A stretch of 64,000 nucleotides of DNA, from the NCBI RefSeq assembly GCF_037975245.1, contig NC_092577.1:18416398-18480397 (forward strand). Direction: 5' to 3'. Shown piece by piece: positions 1 to 11,871 of the stretch (positions are counted from its first letter, which is position 1; every line of letters starts with the position of its first letter). The position numbers and the translations under genes were made by a program. The DNA is from Apostichopus japonicus (taxonomy: Eukaryota; Echinodermata; Holothuroidea; Aspidochirotida; Stichopodidae). The notes beneath the pieces are model-generated. The model was given only the letters and a program-made list of their open reading frames with translations, made no database searches and was not told where the DNA came from.

Positions 1-291
1 GGCAATTTTAGACCCCTTTAGGCCTCCCAGGAGCAGCGTAGGAAATTTGTTTACCACTGAGTGAAGAGGTTTGTTTACAAGTGACGAAAACTTCCGGCTC
101 GGATAGCAACAAATCTTCACGGTCATGGTACGGAAAATTGATGGTGCCATGAAAGGCCAACTTGTCAGCTTATCCGGTGATGGGTAGCTTTTAGCTAGTG
201 AAAACTTCTATCTAGACTTAGAGACCACATTACTTTTGTGACTTAGTGTGTAAGTCAATGGGGCTTTTAATGGGCGTATGCTACCTCAGAG
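1..291. other. No gene recognised; likely intron or flank of the integrase exon
   Basis: I see no coding signal here. A splice-acceptor-like stretch (pyrimidine-poor, ending in CAG near 291) precedes the first residues that resemble the integrase family, so this is probably intron or flank. Confidence 0.3.
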
Positions 292-836
292 GACCAAACA
301 GAGGTTCTGCAATACGTGGTCGTAGTGTCCACAACCAACGAATCGAGCGGAACTGGGTAGATCTTTGGAATGGAGCTACACATTTTTGGTATGATTTATT
401 TCACTTCATGGAACCGAGTCACCACCTAGATGTACATAACCATAGACACATGTGGGCATTACATTACATTTTTTGGCCTCGTCTAAATGCAGAGCTACAA
501 GCATTTGTAGATCAGTGAAACAACCATGGTCTACGTACAGAAGGTCATGAAACACCAATGCAGCATTTTGTTGGCCATGCTTTGGAACTTAGTAATGCAA
601 GCTTAACTGCAATGGAGGATATATTTAGATCCACAGATACTCAAGCTGTGTTGTTTCATGGTGAAGAGTGGGATCATCAAGGAATTGTGGCTGTTGATGA
701 GCTTTGGTGTCCACTGGAAGAGGAAGCCGTGCAGAGATTGAGAGAATCAATCAATCCACGTTCTGAAAACGACCAACTTGGAATTAGTTCATACTTGAAT
801 GTGCTAACATTTATTCACGAACACATGCAAAGATAA
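292..836 (+). pseudogene. Integrase-core (rve-like) C-terminal exon with one nonsense codon
   Basis: One reading frame runs through this exon, broken by a single TGA at 516-518. The protein carries an Arg-Gly-Pro-Asn-Arg-Gly opening, a Gly-Arg-Ser-Val-His-Asn-Gln-Arg-Ile-Glu-Arg block followed by Trp, and an Asn-Asn-His-Gly-Leu-Arg-Thr-Glu block. From memory, this order is typical of the 'integrase core domain' proteins found in many copies in marine invertebrates and fish. The Glu of the Arg-Ile-Glu-Arg block would be the last residue of the DDE triad. The TGA sits where relatives usually have Trp before Asn-Asn-His, so a one-base TGG to TGA change explains it. The frame ends at TAA 834-836. 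The upstream DDE-bearing exons lie outside the window. I take it as a recently broken copy; a mobile-element origin is inferred from the family. Confidence 0.65.
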
Positions 837-1426
837 GAATGAATTCCTTAACAAGACACACATGTGTGTCATGATTCCTTGTCCTAAGAAATCAATGTGG
901 GTGACACAGACCAATAACCCCCCCCCACCAATTGGCCACCATTAACCCCCCCCCCATATGACCACAGACACTATTAAGCCCCAGTATGCATATGTGGCCA
1001 GTTTATTAATCCCAGCCAAATATTTTATACTTTATTGATCGCTTTCTGACCCCAGAAACCTCATGACATTATTTATGTCATGAGGTATGTATTAGTTCAC
1101 CCCCCCCAAAAAAAAAAAATTAACAAAACAAGTGACCAAAACAAATTTAACACAAATTTATTTTCTTCGGTTTTTAACAAATATTTCTGAATGTTCAGTG
1201 GAAATTTGACTGTTTTCTACAAACATTGCACCATTTTTACTTGTCATTCGTCAAATGTCTCTTTTTACAATGACTTTTTCCTGGGAGATGCTACTCTTAT
1301 CTATAATTGTTTTGCTTTATAAAACCACAAAACTGCCTCGCCAGCCCATTTAAGGATTAGTCTAGTGACAAATTAAACTGGACTGAAAAAAATAACCTAT
1401 GCAATTAAGTTGGCATATGCAATGTG
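837..1426. other. Non-coding, C-run rich
   Basis: No gene seen. The stretch holds several poly-C runs (about 918-926, 946-953, 1099-1107) and AT-rich sequence. A TTAAAGGGATAGTC motif, also present near 36060, starts nearby at about 1653 and resembles the end of a small repeat. Confidence 0.4.
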
Positions 1427-1559
1427 CTTTTTACGTGACCCGCCATGCGGGATACAAAACGTCACGGCCAAACGGCACTACCGAACCATCCCATTCTGAC
1501 AAACGAAACTAAGGTCTAGCGAGCCAAAAAAACATACGCCCGCCGACCTGCAGAGACAA
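1427..1559 (-). repeat. Retrotransposed 3' fragment, copy 1, with 10-bp TSD
   Basis: This 133-bp block matches the one at 41869-42067 over its whole length with few differences, including the shared terminus reading CTTTTTACGTGACCCG on the plus strand. It is flanked by ATGCAATGTG at 1417-1426 and again at 1560-1569, a 10-bp target-site duplication. Read on the minus strand, the shared edge is the 3' end, with a short stem (CCCGC..GCGGG) just inside it. The other edge is cut at different points in the two copies, which is the mark of 5' truncation by a non-LTR retrotransposon or a SINE. No protein is encoded. The parent family is not identified. Confidence 0.7.
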
Positions 1560-1633
1560 ATGCAATGTGTATGTTGTGATGAGTTGGCATGTTTGTATGT
1601 TGTGATCAAGTTGGCATATGTGTATGTTGCATA
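1560..1633 (+). repeat. 27-28 bp minisatellite
   Basis: About two and a half copies of a unit built on TATGTTGTGATNAAGTTGGCAT. The same wording (TTGGCATATGCAATGTG) occurs to the left of the retro-insert, so the insertion at 1427-1559 landed inside this short tandem array. Confidence 0.6.
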
Positions 1634-2880
1634 AATAGCTGACTCAGACAATTAAAGGGATAGTCTATAGTGAAAATAGGAAATGAACTTAATAACCTGG
1701 TATTACACGTACCTATAGAGTATAGGGAAATCTTATGTGAGTGGGGTATGATTAATGTGTTGGTAGTAAGGTGTGAAGCTGGTAAAATGTGATGGGTGTC
1801 CGGTGGGGGGGGGGACAGGTGGGTAGGGTGATGTTGGGGTTGTATGATGGTAGGTAAGGCTGCATGTGGTATAATGGTAAGGGTTTCCCTCTGGGTTGGG
1901 GATATGGGTTGTGTTGTATACTGATCCCCAGGTGGTTGTCTGCAGAGGGGGTGTGGGCTGGTGAAATGCCTATAGTCAACTATATCACTTTCTTCAACTT
2001 GAATATGTACATCAATTGAGGCATTAATTTTTGGTTTTGTTCATGATGACCAGGTAACCTACAGGTTAGCATGTTTGCAAGTGTATGTGTAATCTTAAAA
2101 TATCTGTAAATATATTGAACAACTGGTAGATATGCTCCATGATTCTTACATGGACCTCATTGTTTTTGTTGTCCATTACATGAATATGTGGATGGGGCTT
2201 GTAATCAAATTCTTAAAATGTCGATATTTTTTCAAATATATGTCTGATCACCTTGATACTTGGTAGGTTGGTAGTGCGACATGAAAATGAAATTTCATTT
2301 ATATTCATGAGTGCAACTATGTCTGATCAGCTTCAGTTTGGGTTCAGTTGTCTGCCAATAAGTACAATAAAGATATTACCCAAAAAAATCTGACTTAAAT
2401 TATTTCCTAAACTCTCATCGGAACCACTAAAACCATTGGGTTTTCTGGTTCTCTAGAGAAGACATAACTATTATCCAGTAAATTCAAAGATCAGACCTTG
2501 TGGAATTTTTGAAATGAATATATACAGTCCTGCATGTATCAAGTATTAAATTAATAACTTGTAATGTTTAACTGATCTTTATTTTAGACCACTATAAATT
2601 GCAGTTTTCATCTAAGTAATGCACTCAATGCCACAAACAATATTAATAGTTGGTTAATAGGCTGTTTGATCGTAATGACTCACATTTGTAATGAAGCTGG
2701 TTTAGCCCACCACCTTACGATTGGTTTGATGCATGTTGTTAGTTAGTGTGTTTAGGAATTTTCAACTAATTTTCATAATGACTTATTTGGTAGATGAAAA
2801 GATAATATAATTCTTGAACAAAATTCTTGCATTTATATGCATTGGCAGGTCACATCCTATTATATGGGGTTTTCACCACT
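1634..2880. other. No gene recognised
   Basis: AT-rich sequence with a G/T-rich segment at 1740-1970. The 75-codon minus-strand frame over that segment is a low-complexity artefact. Nothing else can be supported. Confidence 0.4.
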
Positions 2881-2884
2881 CTCA

Positions 2885-4100
2885 TTTAATGTAAAAGGTT
2901 GGCAAGGTTTAATATATTGAAATCATATAGAAAGAATTCAAGATGCAAAGTTTCTGGTGTAGTGGAAATATATGATGGACTGGTAATTAACAATGATGAA
3001 GAGAAACATTTCAAGGTTTTTGTAAAAACTTGGCTTTTATGAATACCATGGATAAAGACAAATTCATATATAAATCTACTATATATGTTACACAAACAGC
3101 ACAAGTTAAAATTGTTCTGCTAGACGACGGTTGATTTTTTAAGAAATATAATAAAAGTCTGCCTTTTCTAAAATATGATGGATGGATAGAATATTGTTGA
3201 AGCATGGCATTGGATAAGTTAAAAATACCAATTGCACACATTGCTGTTCTGGTCACGAAGCTTTTGTACATACCAGTTTAACCTACTATATATGTATAAC
3301 AGTATAAATACTGCTTATGAAAAATGTACATGTGAAACTTTAGGAAATACTATGGACGGATAATAGTTCATATTACACAAACAGAGCACAAGTTAAAATT
3401 GGTTGATTTTTTTAAGAAATGTAATAAAAGTCTGCCTATTATAAAACATCATGGAGGGATAGAATATTGTTCAAGCATGGCATTGGATGAGTTAAAAATA
3501 GCAATTGCAAATACATTGCTGTTCTGGTCATAGCTTTGGTACATAGCAGTTTAACCTACTATATATGTAAAAATACTGCTTATGAAAAATGTACATGTGA
3601 AACTTTATGAAATACTATGGATGGATAATAGTTCATATTACACAAACAGCACAAGTTAAAGTTGTACTGCTAGATGACGGTTGATTTTTTTAAGAAATAT
3701 AATCAAAGTCTGCCTGTAATAAAACATCATGGAGGGATAGAATATTGTTCAAGCATGGCATTAGATGATGCTGTTCTGGTCTTTCTGGCTGTTCTGGTCT
3801 GATGCTGTTCTGTTCTGGTGCTTTAGCATATACCAGTTTAACCTACTATATGATATATATGGTAATATTCCATATCTATGTTAAAATACTGCTTTTCCAT
3901 GGATGGATAATAGTTTAAATCTACTATATATGTTACACAAACAGAGTACAAGTTAAAATTGCATTTCTAATTGTTTTCTATTTTTAAATACAAAGTTAGC
4001 CTCTTTTAAATTACTATGGATGGTATCAGGGCACTTGTTTTAGTAGGGCACTTGAGAGAGCACAAGTTAAAATTGCACTTCTAGATATAGACCTTAAATG
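2885..4100 (+). repeat. Tandem repeat, ~265-295 bp unit, about four copies
   Basis: The marker CACAAACAG(AG)CACAAGTTAAA occurs at 3091, 3376, 3641 and 3936, giving unit lengths of 285, 265 and 295 bp. Each unit also carries TTGATTTTTTAAGAAAT, AAGTCTGCC, TAGAATATTGTT-AAGCATGGCATT and TACCAGTTTAACCTACTATA in the same order. The last unit degrades near 4090. No convincing coding frame survives across units, so small open frames in this stretch are shadows of the repeat. Confidence 0.8.
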
Positions 4101-4404
4101 AAAGTATATAGCAGTTAATAAAGCTAATAATGAAAGTGTAACATGAGCATGTAAATATATTTAACAAGAGCCCAAGGCCACTGTGGTTCCTTGCGTAGGG
4201 GTATATGACAATACACATAATATTATCAAGCAAAATTGGGATCAAATAGTCCAAGTAATTGTGGTCCTACATGTAACCATAAAGTAACCATTTGAACACT
4301 ATAGCCAACACTTTTGTGATCACAAATTGTGTTCGGAGCACTCTTTAGATCTAAATATGGCATAGAAAATGTCAGAAATATAACGTTATATACAAGCGGG
4401 TCAA

Positions 4405-5040
4405 CAGATATGATAACATTGGTGACCTCAGATGACATGACCGTTAAGTTTGAAAATGTTCCACCACCCCATTCACAAGTTGCCTTAAAATATCAACCGT
4501 GTCACACTTTGGCATTGGGATTTAATTGCATTAAATGTCTAAAAATTAACTTTAACTTGTATGTACGTAACTTCACACACAAATGTTACCTGGGGTCAAC
4601 CCATTGACATTTTTGATCGGTGGGACGTGAATATAGCATCAAAAACTATAAAAATTCAAACATTTTTTTCTTTGCCCATTTTATCCCCCCCCCCCAAATA
4701 CTACTTTTTTAACATTAACTGACCTTTCATGACCTTGGATCACATGACCGTTAAGTTTGAAAATATTCCCCTATACCATTTGCAACTTGTCCCAAAATAT
4801 CAACCATGTGTCACCTTGGCACTAGGAGTTGTTTTTGTGCGGCGCGTAAACCTGACGATACCCTAAGCATTGTTTGTACGTACGAGGACCTTTGTTCCTA
4901 TTGAATCTGTCTTCCGAGGACTTAGAATTCCTTTGTTCAAGTCCTTGGACTTGCTGCAAAACATGCCGCATAAAGACACACACACCAAGTTGAATGCATA
5001 GATTCCTTTTGCTATAAAAGCAAGGAACCAAAAATGATAT
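4405..5040 (+). repeat. AGGTCA-rich interspersed repeat ending in a terminal hairpin
   Basis: Sequence phrases here (GACATGACCGTTAAGTTTGAAAAT, split as in the 24.7-26.6 kb copies; ATTGACATTTTTGATCGGTG; AACTTCACACACAAA) recur many times at 24.7-26.6 kb and in reverse at 29.6-30.0 kb. The right part (4880-5035) has the CCGAGGAC and ACACACACACC motifs, then a terminal hairpin GATTCCTTTTGC/GCAAGGAACC followed by AAAAA. It is non-coding. The hairpin end recalls Helitron or SINE 3' ends, but the class is not settled. Confidence 0.65.
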
Positions 5041-5920
5041 GCGGAGACTATGGATTTAGTTGTTTCAGCAAAAAATATATTTCTTTTTTTTGAACAAGTC
5101 AAGGTGGCAATAATGTTAAAAAAGAGAAGATATGTTAAAAAGGAAGTAATGATAAAACTTTTAATATATTACGTAATATGTTACTGCATCCGATGTTACG
5201 ATGTTCATGTGATAGATAAATGTATGAAACTAAGTGACTCTGAATTTAGCTTTAACTTATAAGAGCTTGATATAAAAGTGTTTTGTCTACAACTTTCTAG
5301 TTCCACTCCCACCCTTTGTTTTTATCGAAATATTTGTAATATGATGGTGAACAGTTTACTTTGTCCATTTATATGGTTAAGTGACAATTTTTGAACTTAA
5401 TATAACTCTCTTCACACAAGGTGGATCTGAAAGTGTTTTATGTATAATTCCGTCACACTTTTTCAGACGGAAACCCAAAAAAATCTCAAATCTCATGGAA
5501 CTGTACAATAGTTTAAACAAAAATAGTTGATAAAGTCTAGTTAATAAAGAAATGGATAAAGTATAGTTAATATTAAAAGAAATGGTAGGAAGTAGAAGGT
5601 GAAGTTTTGAACTGTACAGAAGCGATATAAATTTGTTGGAAATGTATGCAAGATAGTTCTCACACCTGGTGACAATATTGTTCATGCTTAATATAAAATA
5701 TAAGTGTTGTGTATAACTCATGCCCTTCACACTCAAACTCAACAAGAAGAAAAACATGACAAATATGTTGCAACATACTGTTCAATCGTGTTGGAGCAGA
5801 TAAGATAATTGGTGCTTCCCAAGATAAGGTGTATGGATCTTTTATTTTTTGCCCCCTCCTTCCCCCCCCCCCCCCAAGTTTAATAAATATACACCAGAGA
5901 ACGAAAACGTTTTATGGTTC
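5041..5920. other. No gene recognised
   Basis: AT-rich with a poly-C run near 5862-5874. The 126-codon minus-strand frame at 5377-5757 has no recognisable motif, is Leu/Ser/Tyr-rich as expected of AT-rich non-coding DNA, and is not called. Confidence 0.4.
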
Positions 5921-5929
5921 CGATATTAG

Positions 5930-6500
5930 GGTCTATTTACAGACATGATTTTGTGAATATTAATGAGTTCAGCTCTGCTCACTCATTAATATTCATAGGA
6001 CACATAGCAAAAACAATAGGGATCGTCTTCTCACTATGGGGATTATAAAAAGTATGGTAGCAATCCAACATTTTTTTTTTATTGAGTTGTCGCAGTAACA
6101 AGCTATTTTGAGTGACTAAGTATTAACTCGCCCACTCATGAATACTAATGATATGAAATTTGCTGTTCATATAATTTTGTTCCTACTATAAACTAAATAA
6201 CCATACCAAGTATAATGATATTGACATTTTAATGATTTTACATTATGCCCTGCCCACTCACTCATTAATATTCATAGGATGCATACCAAAAACCAAAAAC
6301 AATAGGGATCATTTACTCACTATGGGGATTATATATACCAAGTATGGTAGCAATCCACCATTTTGTTCTTGAGTTATAGTTGTAACAAGGTCAGGTGTCA
6401 AACACATACAAACATACACGCAAACACACACGCCGACTAGACTGCGTAGGGCATCAGAACCAATAACCTAAAGGCAAAGCGACTTCTTTGCCTTTGTTTT
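5930..6500 (+). repeat. Interspersed repeat with perfect terminal hairpin
   Basis: Two diverged halves carry CTCATTAATATTCATAG and ACAATAGGGATC..CTCACTATGGGGATTATA (6018-6052 and 6300-6335); the same phrases recur at 7540-7560 and, reversed, near 30795 and 30925. The right end has a CACACACGCCGACT tract and then a hairpin with 10-bp perfect arms (AAAGGCAAAG at 6470-6479 and CTTTGCCTTT at 6486-6495). It appears to be a relative of the hairpin-ended family at 5.0, 26.8, 33.3, 35.4 and 63.5 kb. Confidence 0.6.
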
Positions 6501-6575
6501 TACATTTGTTGAAGTGGTGGCAGGTGGCACAGCTAGGGCCATGTCTTTTATGATAGCTCCTTGTACTCGAAACTT

Positions 6576-6770
6576 TTACTTTGTACTCCCGATTGTTTGG
6601 AGCTTGGAGTCCAGTGTAGCACCAGCGAGGAAGATGTCAGTTTTCTCTAATGGGAGGGTCAGCTGTCTGAAATCATCTTGATGCAGTACCATGAAAAGAA
6701 TGTTTCCTTGTTCATCCAGCTCTGCACCACTAATTTCACTTAAGACTTCTGTAGTCTGTGGTTCATGAAT
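6576..6770 (-). CDS. OB-fold (RPA1-like) protein, last exon
   Basis: A TTTCGTTGCAG acceptor lies just upstream (6771-6781 on the minus strand) and the frame runs for 64 residues to a TAA. The exon encodes an acidic start with Pro-Gln-Thr-Thr-Glu, then a beta-strand-rich tail typical of a final OB-fold. It follows the exons at 8110-8358 and 9146-9552 in the same orientation. Together these resemble the short, often multicopy RPA1-like OB-fold proteins of invertebrates and fish, inferred to bind single-stranded nucleic acid. This exon itself looks undamaged. The exact donor of the preceding exon is unresolved. Confidence 0.5.
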   Translation of the reverse strand: MHEPQTTEVLSEISGAELDEQGNILFMVLHQDDFRQLTLPLEKTDIFLAGATLDSKLQTIGSTK

Positions 6771-6829
6771 CTGCAACGAAATGAAAAGTGAAAAAAAAAC
6801 AGTTTAGGTCATATTGAGCCACCCAGGGT

Positions 6830-8105
6830 GTTTTTATATCAGTTAGGTACACTAGATATGGATGTTCTAGGTAACTTAATTGCTCTTTGGAGATTGGGAT
6901 TTCAGTATGGTGCCTGGAGTAGGAAAGTAAAGAGTTTTAGTATTAGCTTATTTGTTGGGTTATCATTCCACATGTTTTCTCAACTATCTGAAGTCATTGA
7001 TCATGTTATTAATTGAGAATATTATTTCAGGACTCAAAATAACTGACGGCACTGTTAGTTAGGCTATCATACTCTTGCTGTCGGTTGCTGTACCCCATAA
7101 TAAAATCCTTAAAAGTTGAGAAAAATTGATAGCCATTTGGTTGTGCTTTTATATTATTCCCAGCCCTGTTGTATGTACTGAGTGTGGTACAAATATGAAA
7201 TGAGTATCTACATATATTTGTTGAAGGTCTATAAATTTTCAGAGACAAGTTTTCTGAGCTTTGGCTTCAAAACAAAAAGAAGTTACTGGCTTCCAAACAG
7301 AAGGAAGTTACTGGCTTTAAAAGTTGTTAGTTGGCATTGAAATGATTATAATTACTAAGATGAACTCCATTGTAATTTGTATTCTTGTTTTTTTAGTTTC
7401 AAGTTGAACTACTTGAGATATGCTATTATAAGTGGTGTGACAGACACACTTACAAACAAGCGTGACTGTATAGCTTCATTTTAAAGAATGTAATGTACTA
7501 CCATCATTAATATTAATGAGATCGATACCTTATAAATAGGGAATATCTACTCACTATGGGCCTATAATTATTGATTTTGACACTGCTGAGAATATTACAA
7601 TTGGCCACGCACTTCATTAATATTAAATGATCAATACTATAAATAAAATTTTGTTCAAAATCAGTCATGGGCTTGTTGAGATATTGACTTTCTAAGTAAT
7701 TCACTAAAAGCTCCAGCTAGTAGTAAATATTCACAAGGTTGGTGCTAAAATCAATATGGATTGTCTACTCACTACAGATAACTTATGTACCCATTATAAC
7801 ATTAATTGACACAAGCATAGCTAAGGAAACGTGATTATAAACAAATAAGCCAAATTACAATTAGTGTTGCTACTTGAACATTAATGAGGAGAAATTTTTA
7901 ACCACTTGCACACATACATTACCTACTGTGTCATTAAAGCAAATGCATGTCTAGTTACAACCTGTGTCATTCAAGCACTCATATATTCTGGTTTTGTCCA
8001 ATGCACACACAGTTATTAAATTTTGAAACACATGTTTTTGGTTTTCATTTCATATTTTCTGCATTAGTGTTAGGTGTTAGATATGCTTTGTCTTGGGAAT
8101 TGTGT
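6830..8105. other. Intron of the OB-fold gene with repeat debris
   Basis: Lies between the second and third exons. It holds partial copies of the CTCACTATGGG and CATTAATATTAATGA repeat phrases (7505-7640, 7860-7890). Open frames on either strand have no recognisable content. Confidence 0.4.
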
Positions 8106-8109
8106 AAGA

Positions 8110-8358
8110 TTACATGTGAAGGTTGTATTTTGTGCTTGTACTTAATGTTATGGTGGACTGGGTAGTTGTTCCTAGGGCAAGTTGCCTCAAGTACTTGTCA
8201 TCTTTCACTGTCACATATGTGACAGTGATCCTGTCTCCAGACTTTGCTGGGGAAGTTGAGGCAGTATTCCATAGGGCCACTGGTCTTGTGGTCCCGTCCT
8301 GCATTATCTTTATATTTCGAACTTCCTGTCCGCTGGCCACTGTGCGTGTGGTTTCATC
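8110..8358 (-). CDS. OB-fold (RPA1-like) protein, middle exon
   Basis: The acceptor is TTTCTAACAG immediately upstream of 8358, and the first codon (GAT) is in phase with the end of the previous exon. The product has the pattern Glu-Val-Arg-Asn-Ile-Lys-Ile-Met-Gln-Asp-Gly-Thr then Val-Ala-Leu-Trp, followed by Gly-Asp-Arg-Ile-Thr-Val. This is the strand 1-2-3 signature of an RPA-type OB-fold (in known families: a ..D..G..v.v.LW... motif). The donor is uncertain: a weak GTACAA would end it at 8142, and a GTAATC near 8112 is the other choice. No stop interrupts it. Confidence 0.6.
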   Translation of the reverse strand, partial: DETTRTVASGQEVRNIKIMQDGTTRPVALWNTASTSPAKSGDRITVTYVTVKDDKYLRQLALGTTTQSTITLSTSTKYNLHM

Positions 8359-9145
8359 CTGTTAGAAACCAAGAACATTTTTCTTGTAAACAGTGTGATT
8401 GGAAACTCATTGTCAAGGTTGAATGTAATTCATTACATAAAATTAAAGTTCAAAATGGGGCAGGCAGTGGGACTTGCTAGCTCATCATAGGTTGGGCAAC
8501 TGTTGTTAGGGTAACTTATGGTTGCACGGTTACTTGGTCTGACCATGAAACCTGTTTAACCATGGTTACAGTTTAACTCTGTTATCATAACTGAAAATAT
8601 CTTGTTAACCCGAATAATTAATTCTTAATAACTGCACATTAACCAGAATGAAAATTTAATGCTGCAGCTGAGGCTCCAAACTCGACCACTTGATCAGCCA
8701 AGGACAAACAGGATCTAACGTGTGTAACGGTTGGACACCAAACCATTCTACCATCGATACATGCCACTAGAGACATTAAAATGCACATAACTGTCATGAT
8801 ACATTCTAAAACTGTAGCACACTATAGGTTCAAATTTACTCTTACTTCATTGAAAGTGAATATGCTATTTATTAGTTTACCTCTACTTAATGTTGGACAC
8901 CAAATGTTACATGTGTTAGATTCTTACTCTTTCCTAAATTTCAGAAAAACAAACTGTATCTGGCTTAAAGCATTAATTCTATATGCATTCAAATATTTCA
9001 GCCTAAATACTTTTTGGTTCTGTTAAGCTAATATGTGTTATGGTACTTTAAGATTATTTAGGATCCACAGAGTTATGAATATTACCTGCAGTATACTTAC
9101 AGTTTCATCTAAATATGTTGTATCAAATTATAAACTTTTATTTAC

Positions 9146-9552
9146 CTGAAAAATTTATCCAGTTATGGTCATCAGCTTCTGTGGAGTTCCTGGCTTTGGG
9201 AGCTTCACATCTTTCAATGACACAAGCTGTGGTTTTGGTGGATTCACCAAGTGTCTAGCAATATCCAGTATGTTTTCACTGATATTGTTTATTGCAGGGG
9301 CATTGGTCACTTTTGTGTTATTGTTAAATACCTGCCTTCTTGAAAGTTCCGTATCAGGAACGTTTTGCCGGTCATCAGTTTTTGTTGTATGTCTTTGTTG
9401 TAACAAACTGCTTTGGTTGCAGCTGTTACATCTGCGATACCTAAATTAAGGATATCACCCTCAAGCTTAGTTTCTACAATGAGAACTTTAGTTCCCTTTG
9501 GATATGGACCAGAGGACTGCCCAGACTGCATGATGTTCTCTAAGGTGTCCAT
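9146..9552 (-). pseudogene. OB-fold (RPA1-like) protein, first visible exon, damaged
   Basis: The acceptor TTCCATACAG precedes 9552 and the donor CAG|GTAAAT follows 9146. The frame begins Met-Asp-Thr-Leu-Glu and encodes an OB-fold-like stretch (Val-Leu-Ile-Val-Glu-Thr, then Ala-Asp-Val-Thr, then Leu-Ile-Arg-Asn-Phe-Gln-Glu-Gly-Arg-Tyr-Leu). Near 9310 the frame changes by one base in a short A run. The second frame carries on with a Lys-Val-Thr-Asn-Ala-Pro linker and a Pro-Pro-Lys-Pro segment typical between OB domains. A TAA at 9155-9157 lies nine bases before the donor, where Gly-Lys-Ile would be expected. One frameshift plus one nonsense codon suggest a pseudogene, though the frameshift could be a sequencing error. 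Confidence 0.55.
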
Positions 9553-9559
9553 CTGTATG

Positions 9560-11870
9560 GAATAGAAACCAAGATGTGTAAGAATTAGATAATTTATAAT
9601 AATAATACAAATTGTAATTAAACAAATCAGTTGAACTGTAGTTTTGTTTGGCACAATTGTGTATATAGGCCCAGGGGTGAATTTGAGTAAATTTAGGGGC
9701 AGGGCCATTTGACTGTGGTTTAATCAAATTACCTCAATACTCGGCATGTAGTGTTAACTACATGAAGCAAGTTCCTTGTAGATTCTATTTCGGTATTAAT
9801 TTTGATTGCAATGACCTAGAAGTTACATTTAAGAAATTTGTTTGAACTAAATTAATTGTTGACTTACAATTTCGTACCACCATATTATATTTTAAGATAA
9901 TGCATTCATTATGTTTGGCTGACAACTCCAAATGCCATCATTCAGTTGTTATGGGGACTGTGGCATTGCCAGGGGGTGACTAGGGGGAAGGCTATGTTTC
10001 CCATAAATAGTGTGTTATGGAGCGTTAACAATTTCTGCCATATAAATTGAGAAAAATCAAGTTGTTTAATACAGCACCAGATTGCTTTTAAGGACCCATA
10101 AATTATCAAAAAATTCTCTAAGTGAAGGGTTAATTTCAATCTTTTGTATCATGTTTTTATCGGTCTTAATGTAAATCGCAGAGACTAACCCTCCAAAAAA
10201 GCAGTCCTTGAAAAACAAATTATGCATGTTGCTCCGTCTGCGAAATCTCAGCTGTGCTGGGCAACAATAACAACAATAAACGAGTTTACCCCTGTTCGAC
10301 CTCGCAAGAGGTCCTACGGGGGATAATATTTAAGTTTTGTAGAATACACATTTTTTGTTTTGTTTTTTTCTAGTGAAAGTTGTCTATTATTCAAACAGGG
10401 AGATGCTGAGAAGTGAAGTATTGTTCGATTAACATTGTTAAGAAGCCATAAATACACAGGAGGTCGGAGCTGAGGAGCCAATTAGGTATGGATCACTAAA
10501 GGGAAGGAATTTCTAATTAAATGGGAAACAGAAGAGCTGTGCTGGGCAGGGGGACACCTATCCCTTTTATATCCCTCTCTATCTCAGCATTAACGGATAA
10601 ACATTGTGCCTTCAATTAGGTGCTGTGCTCCTAAGTTGAAATGTTTGGCAATGCCACTATATGGAGATAACAAACTGAATGGGCACATGAACAATCACAC
10701 ACCAACAAGGCCATGAATGCTAAATTCTTTTCCCCTGTACAATGATTAACATGCATACTAAGTTTGAGCTTGAAGTTTGCATTATCGAAATCAAAGTGTT
10801 TACTAAGGTTACAGTGTATGTCCTCCATTGGAGATTGGCTTGTGAAAAAAGTACTTGTCATGTTGAACATTGTGGGAAAATGTAGGTACACTTGTGTACC
10901 TGCTTTTGTCATAAGTTACTTACCTGTAACTGGAACAGACAGTGCCCAGAAAGTTCTCTTGTTTATAGCATCATGCCCAGTTTTGTGGAGGCATGCTCAA
11001 CCAGAAATGGCTGCAGAAATAATCAAGTACTTGTAACATTGGTAGTGTAATGTACAATTTGTTGTGTGGTATAGGTAAGCAAAAAATTGTATGATACTTT
11101 CTAGTTTTACACAGCTTCACAGAGTTTACTCGTTGGGTATCGGGTCCCCCAAAATTAGTTACCTGGTCTAGTTACTTTCTGGTATTGCTATTTTTAGGGT
11201 TTTTCTTTGCAGATCTCATAGCTGATATTTGCTCACAATATCAGCTGATATCTGATCCCATAATTTCTTCAGTGTTTTTGTTTGAAATGGAAATTTGTAT
11301 GCATTGCACAATGCACAATTCTGAATGGTTGTTAGACTGTTTGCACTTCAAGTATACTGCATACATCATTCATATACTTCTTACAATTTTCATAGGTTGA
11401 GCCCACATGCAATTTTTATCAAAGCATAAGCATAGGTCAAGGGCTAATTACGATCAATGATCAAATGACCAAAACCTTCAAACAAACTAGGAGAGGGATG
11501 TATCATGTTCATTAGAAATAATAAGAATTGTTACGAATGCATTGTTTCAGGTAGCATGCATGGCTTTTATGTCAATATACATGTTGATGGAGAAGAAATA
11601 GGCCAGTTGATTTCCTAAAATGATTCAAGTGGAGTTGCTACGTTGTTTTGTTCTTGGGCGATATTTTTAATTTTACACATTAGGTCAATGAGACTTCCCC
11701 ATTGAGTTAGCTGTATGTGAGGAAACTTGCACACTAAAATCCTATTGATTTTGTTGTGTAAATCAAGACTTTGTTTTAGTCATTTTATGATAGCCTAATT
11801 GATATGACAATTAGTATCTGAACTTGATAGGCTGTATGATATAAGAATTGGTAGCCTATTTATAGTAGCC
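9560..11870. other. No gene recognised
   Basis: AT-rich sequence between the OB-fold gene and the Helitron. Short frames at 10631-11036 on both strands lack any motif. I see no repeat structure beyond short AT runs. Confidence 0.4.
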
Positions 11871-11871
11871 T

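Noticed and set aside
2885-4100. A CRISPR-like array
   Set aside because: Units are ~285 bp head-to-tail with no short repeat/spacer pattern, and the genome is eukaryotic.
5377-5757. A 126-codon minus-strand protein
   Set aside because: Composition is that of AT-rich random sequence and there is no motif or splice support.
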